Of a stretch of DNA of 64,000 nt, positions 46,149 through 55,738 are shown one piece after another. The notes below the pieces were generated by a model. That model made no database searches and was not told the origin of the DNA. It worked only from the letters and a program-made list of their open reading frames with translations. The DNA comes from Bordetella petrii. GTDB lineage: Bacteria > Pseudomonadota > Gammaproteobacteria > Burkholderiales > Burkholderiaceae_B. The position numbers were made by a program, and so were the translations under genes. The stretch lies in the NCBI RefSeq assembly GCF_000067205.1, contig NC_010170.1, forward strand, positions 5,208,001 through 5,272,000. Direction: 5' to 3'. Position 1 is the stretch's first letter. Every line of letters starts with the position of its first letter.

Positions 46149-47429
46149 ATGTCCAACGACATGAGCAAACGCATCATGGCACATCAACCTTCCACGGGCG
46201 CCGCGACCCGTGTCTTGATCTCAAGCACCCTCGCTTTCACGATCTGCTTCGCGGTATGGATGATATTCGCCGTACTGGGCATCCCCATCAAGTCCCAGCT
46301 CGGCCTGTCCGAAACCGAATTCGGCCTGCTGGCCGCTACGCCCGTCCTCAGCGGGTCGCTGATCCGCGTCCCCCTGGGCATCTGGACCGACCGCTATGGC
46401 GGCCGCATCGTGTTTTTCCTTCTGATGCTGGTGTCGGTGCCGGGTGTGTGGTTGCTGGCCTATGCCACCGAGTACTGGCAGTTCCTGGTGCTGGGTTTGT
46501 TCATCGGCCTGGCGGGCGGCTCGTTCTCGGTGGGCACGCCCTATGTCGCGCGCTGGTTTCCTCGTAACCGGCAGGGCCTGGCCATGGGAATTTTCGGCGC
46601 CGGCAACTCGGGCTCGGCGCTTACGAAATTCGTTGCGCCGGCACTTATCGCCGCGGCCGGCGGCGCGTGGGTCATCGTGCCCCAGGTCTACGCCGTGGCA
46701 CTGCTGGCAACGGCCATCCTGTTCTGGATGTTCTCGGCCACCAATCCGGCGCACAACGTGCGCGGCGGCGCCAGCCTGTCCGCTCAACTGGCCATGCTGC
46801 GCGACCCGCGTGTGTGGCGCTACTGCCAGTACTACTCGGTGGTGTTCGGCGGATACGTCGCGCTGGCGCTCTGGATGACCAAGTACTACGTCGGCGAGTA
46901 CGGCTTCGACATGAAGCTGGCTGCGCTGCTGGCCGCCTGCTTCTCGTTGCCCGGCGGCGTGCTGCGCGCCGTGGGCGGCTGGATTTCCGACAAATACGGC
47001 GCCTATCGCACCACTTGGTGGGTGATGTGGGTGTGCTGGGTGGCCTTCTTTCTCCTCAGCTATCCGCAAACGCACTTTGTCATCGAAACCGACACGGGTC
47101 CGCGTGAATTCTTCCTGGCCATCGGGCCCACGCTGTTCACCATCCTGATGTTCGTGGTGGGCATAGCCATGGCTGTCGGCAAGGCCTCCGTCTTCAAGTT
47201 CATCTCGGATGAATTCGGCGAAAACATCGGCGCGGTGTCCGGCATTGTCGGCCTGGCCGGCGGGCTGGGCGGGTTCGTGCTGCCCATCCTGTTCGGCGCC
47301 CTGCTCGACTTCACGGGCGTGCGGTCCAGCGCCTTCATGCTGATGTACGGCACGGTGTGCGTCTCGCTGATCTGGATGCACTACAGCTTCCGTCCCGAAC
47401 CCGCTGCCCGCGCGTTGCAGGCCGCCTGA
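46149..47429 (+). CDS. narK1: Nitrate/nitrite transporter NarK1
   Basis: The product (426 residues from ATG 46149; ATGs at 46161 and 46176 are alternatives, none with a strong Shine-Dalgarno) is a 12-helix MFS transporter with the motif SGSLIRVPLGIWTDRYGGR between helices 2 and 3 and nitrate-signature glycine-rich helices (GLAGGSFSVGTPYVARWF, near residues 115-135). NarK1-type proteins are usually nitrate/proton symporters that start nitrate respiration. It precedes narK2 and narGHJI on the same strand. Confidence 0.92.
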   Translation: MSNDMSKRIMAHQPSTGAATRVLISSTLAFTICFAVWMIFAVLGIPIKSQLGLSETEFGLLAATPVLSGSLIRVPLGIWTDRYGGRIVFFLLMLVSVPGVWLLAYATEYWQFLVLGLFIGLAGGSFSVGTPYVARWFPRNRQGLAMGIFGAGNSGSALTKFVAPALIAAAGGAWVIVPQVYAVALLATAILFWMFSATNPAHNVRGGASLSAQLAMLRDPRVWRYCQYYSVVFGGYVALALWMTKYYVGEYGFDMKLAALLAACFSLPGGVLRAVGGWISDKYGAYRTTWWVMWVCWVAFFLLSYPQTHFVIETDTGPREFFLAIGPTLFTILMFVVGIAMAVGKASVFKFISDEFGENIGAVSGIVGLAGGLGGFVLPILFGALLDFTGVRSSAFMLMYGTVCVSLIWMHYSFRPEPAARALQAA

Positions 47430-47496
47430 TTCCCCTTTTTTCCAACCCGACTGCCGGGCGCCCGCGGCGCCTGGCGCACTCCACCGCGAGAACACC

Positions 47497-48882
47497 ATGT
47501 CCAGCTACGTACTGACCCGCTGGGAACCAGAGAACCGGAACTTCTGGCAAAGCACTGGCGCCCGCATCGCCAACCGAAATCTCTGGATTTCCATTCCCGC
47601 CCTGAGCCTGGCATTCTGCATCTGGATGCTGTGGAGCGTGGTGGTAGTCAACCTCGACAAAGCCGGCTTCGAGCTGTCGAAAAACCAGATGTTCTGGTTG
47701 ACGGCCCTGCCCGCGCTGTCCGGCGCCACCCTGCGCATTTTCTATTCGTTCCTGGTGCCGGTCTTTGGCGGCCGGCGCTGGACGGCCATTTCCACCGCCA
47801 CGCTGTTGATTCCGGCCATAGGCATGGGCTTCGCTTTGCAGGATCCGACCACGTCGTATCCCACGCTGCTGGCGCTGGCCCTGCTGTGCGGCTTCGGCGG
47901 CGGCAATTTCAGCTCCAGCATGGCCAACATCAGCTTTTTCTTTCCCAAAGAAAAGAAGGGCTTCGCCACCGGCATGAATGCCGGCATCGGCAACCTGGGC
48001 GTGTCGGTGGTGCAGTTCGTGGTGCCTGTCATCATCACCATGGGCGTGCTGGGCACGCTGGGCGGCGACCCGCAGCGCTTCGTGGTCGACGGCGTCGAGC
48101 ACCAGATCTGGCTGCAGAATGCGGGCTTCATCTGGGTGCCGATCATTCTCGCGTCGTCGCTGGCTGCGTGGTTCGGCATGAACGATATCGCCGACGCCAA
48201 GGCGTCCTTCGCCGACCAGGCCGTGATCTTCAAGCGCAAGCACAACTGGTTGATGTGCTGGTTGTACGTCGGCACCTTCGGTTCGTTCATCGGGTTCTCG
48301 GCTGGCTTCGCCATGCTGACCAAGGCGTTGTTCCCCGACATCAACCCCGTGACCTACGCGTTCCTGGGGCCCCTGGTGGGTTCGCTGACCCGGCCGCTCG
48401 GGGGCTGGGTCTCCGACAAACTGGGCGGCGCGCGCGTCACCCTGCTGGTGTTCGCCGCCATGATCGCCGCCGTGCTGGGGCTGCTGGCGTACGTGCCCAC
48501 CGCAACCAGCGCCGGCAACTTCAACGGATTCCTGGCGATGTTCATCGTGCTGTTCGCGCTGACCGGCGTGGGCAACGGCTCGACGTTCCGCATGATTCCC
48601 GTGATTTTCCTGCACGAGCGCACCCAGGCGGCCCGTGGCCGCGGCGCCGCGGCTGAAAAACAGGCCTTGATCGACGCCGGCAAAGAGTCCGCCGCGGTAC
48701 TGGGCTTCTCGGGGGCTATTGGAGCCTATGGCGGGTTTTTCATTCCGCGCAGCTTCGGTTCGTCGATCGAGCTCACCGGCGGGGTTGGCGCGGCCCTTTA
48801 CTGCTTCATTGCCTTCTACGTCACTTGCCTGTGCATCACCTGGTGGTATTACGCGCGCCGCAACGCGCCGGTGCCGTGCTGA
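47497..48882 (+). CDS. narK2: Nitrate/nitrite antiporter NarK2
   Basis: The 461-residue MFS transporter starts MSSYVLTRWEPENRNFWQST and has 12 hydrophobic segments and the signatures GFGGGNFSSSMANISFFFP (near 135-153) and NAGIGNLGVSVVQ (near 164-176). The NarK2 class is normally a nitrate/nitrite antiporter. The pair NarK1-NarK2, often fused in other proteobacteria, is encoded here by separate genes 67 bp apart, upstream of narG. Confidence 0.93.
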   Translation: MSSYVLTRWEPENRNFWQSTGARIANRNLWISIPALSLAFCIWMLWSVVVVNLDKAGFELSKNQMFWLTALPALSGATLRIFYSFLVPVFGGRRWTAISTATLLIPAIGMGFALQDPTTSYPTLLALALLCGFGGGNFSSSMANISFFFPKEKKGFATGMNAGIGNLGVSVVQFVVPVIITMGVLGTLGGDPQRFVVDGVEHQIWLQNAGFIWVPIILASSLAAWFGMNDIADAKASFADQAVIFKRKHNWLMCWLYVGTFGSFIGFSAGFAMLTKALFPDINPVTYAFLGPLVGSLTRPLGGWVSDKLGGARVTLLVFAAMIAAVLGLLAYVPTATSAGNFNGFLAMFIVLFALTGVGNGSTFRMIPVIFLHERTQAARGRGAAAEKQALIDAGKESAAVLGFSGAIGAYGGFFIPRSFGSSIELTGGVGAALYCFIAFYVTCLCITWWYYARRNAPVPC

Positions 48883-49030
48883 TGCCAATTGGTAACTAGT
48901 CAACTCGGCCATAAGAACTAGTACGTATGGCGCGGCCTTCTTCTACCAGCGATGAATGGTCGCGCGCGCCGGGCCCCAATAAAGTAATAGCCAGATCGCG
49001 CCGGCGTGGCCGGCGCACACGGAGAAAAGA
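48883..49030 (+). promoter_or_regulatory. narG upstream region
   Basis: This 148-bp gap contains two ACTAGT blocks (AACTAGTCA at 48892-48900 and GAACTAGTA near 48916), the first inside TTGGTAACTAGTCAA. A GGAG Shine-Dalgarno lies just before the narG ATG. I cannot mark a definite FNR or NarL site. Confidence 0.4.
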
Positions 49031-52000
49031 ATGAGTCATTTCCTGGACCGGCTGAAATTCATGTCGCGGGTGAAATCCACCTTTTCCAGCGGTCACGGCG
49101 AAGTCGTCAACGAAGACCGCACCTGGGAAAACGCCTATCGCGGCCGCTGGCAGCACGACAAGGTTGTTCGTTCCACGCACGGCGTGAACTGTACCGGTTC
49201 GTGTTCCTGGAAGGTGTACGTCAAGAACGGCCTGATCACCTGGGAAACCCAGCAAACCGACTACCCGCGCACCCGTCCCGATCTGCCCAACCACGAGCCC
49301 CGCGGCTGTCCGCGCGGCGCCTCGTACAGCTGGTACGTGTATTCCGCCCAGCGCGTCAAGTATCCGATGATCCGCGGGCGCCTCATGCAAATGTGGCGCG
49401 AAGCCCGCAAAACCCTCGATCCCATCGCTGCCTGGGAATCCATCAGCCAGGATCCGGTCAAAGCCAAGCACTACAAATCCGTGCGCGGGCTGGGGGGGTT
49501 CGTGCGGGCCGACTGGGACGCCGCTACCGAAATCATCGCGGCGGCCAATGCCTACACCATCAAGAAATTCGGGCCCGACCGCGTGATCGGCTTTTCGCCC
49601 ATTCCGGCCATGTCCATGGTCAGCTACGCCGCCGGGGCGCGCTACCTGAGCCTGCTGGGGGGCGCTTGCCTGAGCTTCTACGACTGGTACTGCGACCTAC
49701 CCCCGGCCAGCCCGCAGGTGTGGGGCGAACAAACCGACGTGCCCGAATCGGCCGATTGGTACAACTCCACGTACCTGATGGTGTGGGGCTCCAACGTGCC
49801 GCAGACGCGCACGCCCGACGCGCACTTCTACACCGAGGTTCGCTACAAGGGCACCAAGACGGTGGCGGTGTCGAGCGACTTCGGCGAAATGGTCAAGTTC
49901 GGCGACATCTGGCTGGCGCCCAAGCAAGGCACCGATGCCGCGCTCGCCCTGGCCATGGGCCACGTCATCCTGAAAGAATTCCATCATACCGGCGCGTCCG
50001 ACTACTTCCGCGACTACGCTAAGCGCTACACCGACATGCCCATGCTGGTGCAGCTGAAAGAACGCGACGGTTGCCTGGTGCCCGACCACTTCCTGCGTGC
50101 TTCGCAACTGGCGGATGCCCTGGGCCAGCCCAACAACCCCGACTGGAAGACGCTGGTCATCGACAACCATACCGGCCACCTGGTGGCGCCCAACGGCAGC
50201 ATCGGCTTTCGCTGGGGCGAGGCCGCCGTTGATGGCGGCGCCAAGGTCGGGCGCTGGAACCTCGAGTCGCGCGATGGCGGCAGCGGCCGCGAGATCGATC
50301 CGGTTCTCTCGTTGCTTGACTCCCGCGACGACGTGGTGGGCGTGGGTTTCCCCTATTTCGGCGGTGAACACGGCAGCGTACTGGTACGCAACGTGCCCGT
50401 GCGCCACATCGTGCTGGCCGACGGCAGCACGGCCTGCGTTGCCACGGTGTACGACCTGCAAATGGCCAGCTACGGTGTCGACCGTGGCCTGGGCGGCGAC
50501 AACGTGGCCGCCTCGTACGACGACGACGTGCCCTACACGCCGGCCTGGCAGGAAAAGCACACCACGGTGCCGCGCCACCTGGTCATCCAGGTGGCCCGAG
50601 AGTTCGCGCAGAACGCCCATGACACCCACGGCAAGTCCATGGTGATCGTCGGCGCCGCGCTGAATCACTGGTACCACATGGACATGACCTACCGCGGCAT
50701 CATCAACCTGCTGATGATGTGCGGCTGCGTGGGCAAGAGCGGCGGCGGCTGGGCCCACTACGTGGGCCAGGAGAAGCTGCGTCCGCAATTCGGCTGGGCG
50801 CCGCTGGCCTTTGCGTCCGACTGGTCGCGTCCGCCGCGCCACATGAACGGTACGTCGTTCTTCTATGCACACACCAGCCAGTGGCGCCACGAAAAGCTGC
50901 CGGTCAGCGACATTCTCGGGCCTACCGCCGACGCAGGTCGCTATGGCCAGCTCAGCATGATCGACCTGAACGCCAAGTCCGAGCGCATGGGCTGGCTGCC
51001 GTCGGCGCCGCAGCTTGAAACCAACCCGCTCGACGTCGTGGCGCAAGCCGAGGCGGCCGGCCAGGATCCGGTGGCCTACGCGACGCAACGCCTCAAGAGC
51101 GGCCAGCTCAACTTCAGTTGCGACGACCCCGACAACCCGGCCAACTTCCCGCGCAATATGTTCGTCTGGCGCTCGAACATTCTTGGGTCCAGCGGCAAGG
51201 GCCACGAGTACTTCCTGAAGTACCTGCTGGGCACGCAGAACGCGGTTTTTGGCGACGAAGCCGATGCCATCAAACCGGCTGAAGTGCGTTACCGCGAAGA
51301 AGCGGCCGAAGGCAAGCTCGATCTGCTTACGGTGCTCGACTTCCGCATGAGCACCACGTGCCTGTATGGCGACATCGTGCTGCCCACCGCGACATGGTAC
51401 GAAAAAGACGACCTCAACACGTCTGACATGCACCCCTTCATCCACCCGCTGTCCGAAGCCGTGCAGCCGCTGTGGGAAAGCAAGACCGACTGGGAAATCT
51501 ACAAACTGCTGGCGAAGAAATTCAGCGAGATCGGCGGCCCGTACCTGGGCAAGCGCAAAGACCTCGTCCTGACGCCGCTGCTGCACGACACCCCGGGAGA
51601 ACTGGGCCAGGCCTTCGAGCCCAAAGACTGGAAGCTGGGCGAATGCGACCTGGTGCCGGGCAAGACCGCGCCGTCCATGACGGTGGTCGAGCGCGACTAC
51701 AACGATATCTACCGCAAGTTCACGTCGGTGGGGCCGCTGCTCGATAAGTTGGGCAACGGCGGCAAGGGCATCAACTGGAACACCGAGCACGAAGTGCACG
51801 AGCTTGCCGAGCTGAACCGCCGCGTCGAAACCGAGGGCGTCAGCGAAGGACGGCCGCGCCTGGATACCGCCATCGACGCCGCTGAAATGATCCTGACCTT
51901 CGCGCCGGAAACCAACGGCCACGTGTCGGTCAAGGCCTGGGAAGCCCTGGGCAAGATCACCGGCCGCGACCATACCCACCTGGCTGTCGGCCGCGAGCAC

Positions 52001-52771
52001 GACAAGATCCGCTTCCGCGACATCCAGGTGCAGCCGCGCAAGATCATCTCGGCGCCCACCTGGTCGGGCCTGGAAAGCGAAGAAGTCAGCTACAACGCCG
52101 GCTACACCAACGTGCACGAACTGATCCCGTGGCGCACCCTCACCGGCCGCCAGCAGTTCTATCAAGACCACCGCTGGATGCTTGATTTCGGCGAAGGGTT
52201 CTGCGCCTACAAGCCGCCCATCAATACGCGCACCGTGGCGCCGATGCTGGGCCAGTATCCCAACGGCGAACACGAGCTGGTGCTGAACTGGATCACGCCG
52301 CACCAGAAGTGGGGTATTCACAGTACCTACTCCGATAACCTGCGCATGCTCACGCTCAGTCGCGGCGGGCCGCACGTATGGGTTTCCGAAACCGAGGCCA
52401 AGCAGGCCGGCCTGGTCGACAACGACTGGGTCGAGGTCTTCAACGTCAACGGCACCCTGACGGCCCGGGTCGTGGTAAGCCAGCGCGTGCCGGTGGGCAT
52501 GTGCCTGATGTACCACGCACAGGAAAAAATCATCAACGTGCCCGGTGCGGAAACCAGCGGCATGCGCGGCGGCATCCACAACTCGGTGACGCGCGCGGTG
52601 CTCAAGCCCACCCACATGATCGGCGGCTATGCCCAGCAGGCCTATGGTTTCAACTACTACGGCACGGTCGGCAGCAACCGCGACGAATACGTCGTGGTGC
52701 GCAAGATGAAAAAGGTCGATTGGATGGAAGGCCCGTTGGGGCAGCAGCTCGAAGAAGGAAGCGCAAAATGA
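49031..52771 (+). CDS. narG: Respiratory nitrate reductase alpha subunit
   Basis: The 1246-residue catalytic subunit has the FS0 iron-sulfur ligands His50, Cys54, Cys58 and Cys93 and the molybdenum ligand Asp222 (LSFYDWYCDLPPASP), at the same numbers as in E. coli NarG. It binds Mo-bisMGD and reduces nitrate to nitrite on the cytoplasmic face. A GGAG lies before the start, and the stop overlaps narH by 4 nt (ATGA). Confidence 0.98.
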   Translation: MSHFLDRLKFMSRVKSTFSSGHGEVVNEDRTWENAYRGRWQHDKVVRSTHGVNCTGSCSWKVYVKNGLITWETQQTDYPRTRPDLPNHEPRGCPRGASYSWYVYSAQRVKYPMIRGRLMQMWREARKTLDPIAAWESISQDPVKAKHYKSVRGLGGFVRADWDAATEIIAAANAYTIKKFGPDRVIGFSPIPAMSMVSYAAGARYLSLLGGACLSFYDWYCDLPPASPQVWGEQTDVPESADWYNSTYLMVWGSNVPQTRTPDAHFYTEVRYKGTKTVAVSSDFGEMVKFGDIWLAPKQGTDAALALAMGHVILKEFHHTGASDYFRDYAKRYTDMPMLVQLKERDGCLVPDHFLRASQLADALGQPNNPDWKTLVIDNHTGHLVAPNGSIGFRWGEAAVDGGAKVGRWNLESRDGGSGREIDPVLSLLDSRDDVVGVGFPYFGGEHGSVLVRNVPVRHIVLADGSTACVATVYDLQMASYGVDRGLGGDNVAASYDDDVPYTPAWQEKHTTVPRHLVIQVAREFAQNAHDTHGKSMVIVGAALNHWYHMDMTYRGIINLLMMCGCVGKSGGGWAHYVGQEKLRPQFGWAPLAFASDWSRPPRHMNGTSFFYAHTSQWRHEKLPVSDILGPTADAGRYGQLSMIDLNAKSERMGWLPSAPQLETNPLDVVAQAEAAGQDPVAYATQRLKSGQLNFSCDDPDNPANFPRNMFVWRSNILGSSGKGHEYFLKYLLGTQNAVFGDEADAIKPAEVRYREEAAEGKLDLLTVLDFRMSTTCLYGDIVLPTATWYEKDDLNTSDMHPFIHPLSEAVQPLWESKTDWEIYKLLAKKFSEIGGPYLGKRKDLVLTPLLHDTPGELGQAFEPKDWKLGECDLVPGKTAPSMTVVERDYNDIYRKFTSVGPLLDKLGNGGKGINWNTEHEVHELAELNRRVETEGVSEGRPRLDTAIDAAEMILTFAPETNGHVSVKAWEALGKITGRDHTHLAVGREHDKIRFRDIQVQPRKIISAPTWSGLESEEVSYNAGYTNVHELIPWRTLTGRQQFYQDHRWMLDFGEGFCAYKPPINTRTVAPMLGQYPNGEHELVLNWITPHQKWGIHSTYSDNLRMLTLSRGGPHVWVSETEAKQAGLVDNDWVEVFNVNGTLTARVVVSQRVPVGMCLMYHAQEKIINVPGAETSGMRGGIHNSVTRAVLKPTHMIGGYAQQAYGFNYYGTVGSNRDEYVVVRKMKKVDWMEGPLGQQLEEGSAK

Positions 52772-54333
52772 AAATCCGTGCCCAAGTCGGTATGGTGCTG
52801 AACCTGGACAAGTGCATCGGCTGCCACACCTGCTCCATCACCTGCAAGAACGTCTGGACCAGCCGCGACGGCGTCGAGTACGCCTGGTTCAACAACGTGG
52901 AAACCAAGCCTGGCATCGGCTACCCAAAAGAATGGGAAAACCAGTCGCGCTGGAACGGCGGCTGGACGCGCACGCCCGCCGGCAAACTCGAACCGCGCCA
53001 GGGCGGCAAGCTGAAGATTCTGGCGAACCTGTTCGCCAACCCCAACTTGCCGGCCATCGACGACTACTACGAACCGTTTACCTACGACTACGAACACCTG
53101 CAGAACGCCCCGCTGAGCCAGACCCCGCCAACGGCCCGGCCGGTGTCGGTGCTGACCGGCCGCAAGATGGACAAGATCCACTGGGGCCCGAACTGGGAAG
53201 ACGACCTGGGCGGCGAATTCAGTTCGCGTAGCCGCGACGCGCTGTTCGAGGGCGTACAGAAAGAAATGTACTCGACCTTCGAGAACACGTTCATGATGTA
53301 CCTGCCCCGCTTGTGCGAGCACTGCCTGAACCCCGCCTGCGTGGCCAGCTGCCCGTCGGGTTCCATCTACAAGCGCGAAGACGACGGTATCGTGCTGGTT
53401 GACCAGGACAAGTGCCGCGGCTGGCGCATGTGCATCTCGGGCTGCCCGTACAAGAAGGTGTACTACAACTGGCAGAGCGGCAAGGCTGAGAAATGCACGT
53501 TCTGTTATCCGCGGATCGAGGCCGGCCAGCCGACGGTGTGTTCCGAAACCTGCGTGGGCCGCATCCGCTATCTGGGCGTGTTGCTGTACGACGCGGACCG
53601 CATCGAGGCGGCCGCGGCCAGCGCCAGCGAGCAAGACCTGTACCAGGCGCAGCTCGACGTGTTCCTGGACCCGCATTCGCCCGAGGTCATTGCCGAAGCG
53701 CGCCGCCAGGGCATACCGGATTCGTGGCTGCAGGCCGCGCGCCAGTCGCCGGTATACAAGATGGCATGCGAGTGGAAGGTAGCGTTCCCGCTGCACCCTG
53801 AGTACCGCACGCTGCCCATGGTCTGGTACATACCGCCGCTGTCGCCCATTCAGTCGGCAGCCGAGGCCGGCCATATGCCGCACAAGACGGTCGGCACGAC
53901 CGGCGTGATTCCCGACGTGTCTACCCTGCGCATTCCCTTGCGCTACCTGGCCAACCTGCTGACCGCAGGCGACGAAGCGCCGGTACAGCGGGCGCTGGAG
54001 CGTCTGCTGGCCATGCGGGCGTACATGCGCGCCGAGTCGGTGCATGGTGAGCAGGACGAGGCCATTCTGGCCGACGTCGGCCTGGACCGCGCCACCGTGC
54101 GCGACATGTATCGCATCATGGCCATCGCCAACTACGAAGACCGTTTCGTGGTGCCCTCCAGCCACAAGGAAATGGTCGAAGACAGCTTCAACGACAAGGG
54201 CAGCTGCGGCTTCACGTTCGGCAACGGTTGCTCGGGCGGCGTGTCCGATGGCGCGCTGTTCGGCAAGAAACCGCGCGGCAGCGAGATCTTTATCGAGATG
54301 CCCAAGTCGCGCAAGAAAACCGCCCTGGCCTGA
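52768..54333 (+). CDS. narH: Respiratory nitrate reductase beta subunit
   Basis: The 521-residue electron-transfer subunit starts MKIRAQVGMVLNLDKCIGCH. The first cluster uses Cys16, Cys19, Cys22 and Cys26; further clusters lie at CEHCLNPACVASCPSG and at CRGWRMCISGCPYKK, where Trp replaces a Cys as in known 3Fe-4S sites of NarH. It passes electrons from NarI to NarG. It overlaps narG by 4 nt and is followed by narJ after 15 bp. Confidence 0.98.
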   Translation: MKIRAQVGMVLNLDKCIGCHTCSITCKNVWTSRDGVEYAWFNNVETKPGIGYPKEWENQSRWNGGWTRTPAGKLEPRQGGKLKILANLFANPNLPAIDDYYEPFTYDYEHLQNAPLSQTPPTARPVSVLTGRKMDKIHWGPNWEDDLGGEFSSRSRDALFEGVQKEMYSTFENTFMMYLPRLCEHCLNPACVASCPSGSIYKREDDGIVLVDQDKCRGWRMCISGCPYKKVYYNWQSGKAEKCTFCYPRIEAGQPTVCSETCVGRIRYLGVLLYDADRIEAAAASASEQDLYQAQLDVFLDPHSPEVIAEARRQGIPDSWLQAARQSPVYKMACEWKVAFPLHPEYRTLPMVWYIPPLSPIQSAAEAGHMPHKTVGTTGVIPDVSTLRIPLRYLANLLTAGDEAPVQRALERLLAMRAYMRAESVHGEQDEAILADVGLDRATVRDMYRIMAIANYEDRFVVPSSHKEMVEDSFNDKGSCGFTFGNGCSGGVSDGALFGKKPRGSEIFIEMPKSRKKTALA

Positions 54334-54348
54334 GCACGGAACCGAACC

Positions 54349-54996
54349 ATGAGCCCATATCGCATTCTTTCCGCGCTGCTGAGTTATCCCGAGCAGGATC
54401 TCCTCGATGCCCTGCCTGAGATCGACGACGCGCTCGACGCCCACCCCGAAGCGCAAGACCAGTTGTCGCCCCTGACCGACCACCTGAAGACTCACGGCCT
54501 GATCGAGCTACAAGAGAACTACGTCGCCACGTTCGATCGCAACCCGTCGCATTCGCTGCACTTGTTCGAGCACGTGCACGGCGAAAGCCGTGACCGCGGC
54601 CAGGCCATGGTCGACCTGCTGGAGGAATACCGTCGCCACGGTTTCGAGCCTGGCGCGGCCGAGCTGCCCGACCACGTGCCGCTGTTCCTGGAACTGCTGG
54701 GCCTGATCGACCCGGCGCAGGCGCGCCAACTGCTCGATGAGGCCATTCATGTGCTGGCCGCCATCGGTGCGCGCCTGGCGCGCGCCGGCAGCCCGTACTC
54801 GACGGTCTTCGCCGTGCTGCGCGGCATGACCGACGTGGTGCCGCGCGAGCAGACCGACCCGCCGGTGCGCGACATGGACGAAGCCATGGAAGCCTACGGC
54901 GTGGGTCCCGACGGCGTCGAACCGCTGCTGCCGATGGCCGCCGCCGGCACGCACGTCGTGCATTTCCATCCCCGCGCGCGCGGCGCACAACAATAA
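54349..54996 (+). CDS. narJ: Nitrate reductase assembly chaperone NarJ
   Basis: The 215-residue helical cytoplasmic protein (MSPYRILSALLSYPEQDLLD) is a NarJ/TorD-type chaperone that binds the NarG N-terminus until Mo-bisMGD and FS0 insertion is complete. The conserved ENYVATFDRNPSHSLHLFEH segment (about 56-75) is intact. It lies between narH and narI and is not part of the final enzyme. Confidence 0.95.
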   Translation: MSPYRILSALLSYPEQDLLDALPEIDDALDAHPEAQDQLSPLTDHLKTHGLIELQENYVATFDRNPSHSLHLFEHVHGESRDRGQAMVDLLEEYRRHGFEPGAAELPDHVPLFLELLGLIDPAQARQLLDEAIHVLAAIGARLARAGSPYSTVFAVLRGMTDVVPREQTDPPVRDMDEAMEAYGVGPDGVEPLLPMAAAGTHVVHFHPRARGAQQ

Positions 54997-55012
54997 GGCC
55001 GGGAGCCCATCC

Positions 55013-55696
55013 ATGAATACCCTGCATCAGTTCCTGTTCGGCGTCTATCCTTACATTGCGCTCAGCATCTTCCTGCTAGGCAGCCTGGCGCGCTTCGAGC
55101 GCGAGCAGTACACCTGGAAAAGCGACAGTTCGCAGTTGCTGTACCGCGGCCAGCTGCGCCTGGGCAATATCCTGTTCCACATCGGCATTCTGGGCCTGTT
55201 CTTCGGCCACTTGGTGGGTCTGCTGACCCCGGTGGTGGTATGGGACACCCTGGGCGTGTCGCACAGCGTCAAGCAGGCCGTGGCCATGGCGGCCGGCGGC
55301 ATCATGGGAATGCTGTGCCTGGTGGGCCTGCTTATCCTGGTGCATCGCCGCCTGACCCATCCCCGCATTGCCCACGTCACGCGGCCAGGCGACAAGATCC
55401 TGTTGCTATGGCTGCTGGTGACCCTGCTGCTGGGCTTGTCGACCATCGTCTTGTCGGCGGGCCACATGGATGGCCACATGATGGTGCAGTTCATGACCTG
55501 GGCCCAGCACATCATTACTTTCCAGGGCGACGCGGCCAGCCACATTGCCGAAGTGCCGGTGCTGTTCAAGGCGCACCTGTTCATGGGCCTGACGCTGTTC
55601 GTGATTTTCCCGTTTACCCGCCTGGTGCATGTCTGGAGCGGCTTTGCCTCGGTAGGCTACCTGGGCCGCGCCTGGCAGCTGGTGCGGCCGCGCTGA
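55013..55696 (+). CDS. narI: Respiratory nitrate reductase gamma subunit
   Basis: The 227-residue product has five hydrophobic segments and conserved histidines (for example GLFFGHLVGL near 60-69, and HLFMG and RLVHVWSG near the C-terminus) that should bind the two b-type haems. It oxidises quinol and anchors NarGH on the inner membrane. A GGGAG Shine-Dalgarno precedes the start. Confidence 0.97.
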   Translation: MNTLHQFLFGVYPYIALSIFLLGSLARFEREQYTWKSDSSQLLYRGQLRLGNILFHIGILGLFFGHLVGLLTPVVVWDTLGVSHSVKQAVAMAAGGIMGMLCLVGLLILVHRRLTHPRIAHVTRPGDKILLLWLLVTLLLGLSTIVLSAGHMDGHMMVQFMTWAQHIITFQGDAASHIAEVPVLFKAHLFMGLTLFVIFPFTRLVHVWSGFASVGYLGRAWQLVRPR

Positions 55697-55738
55697 ACCC
55701 TAATGCCGCCGGCCCGGCCGGCGGCTGCGAGAACCAAC

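Noticed and set aside
46144..46156. FNR-like box at the narK1 start
   Set aside because: TTGACATGTCCAA is palindromic but lacks the TTGAT-N4-ATCAA spacing and overlaps the start codon, so I do not call it an FNR site.
49697..52615. Open frame of about 970 codons opposite narG
   Set aside because: It lies fully within narG on the other strand, with His/Arg/Gly-rich content and no motif.
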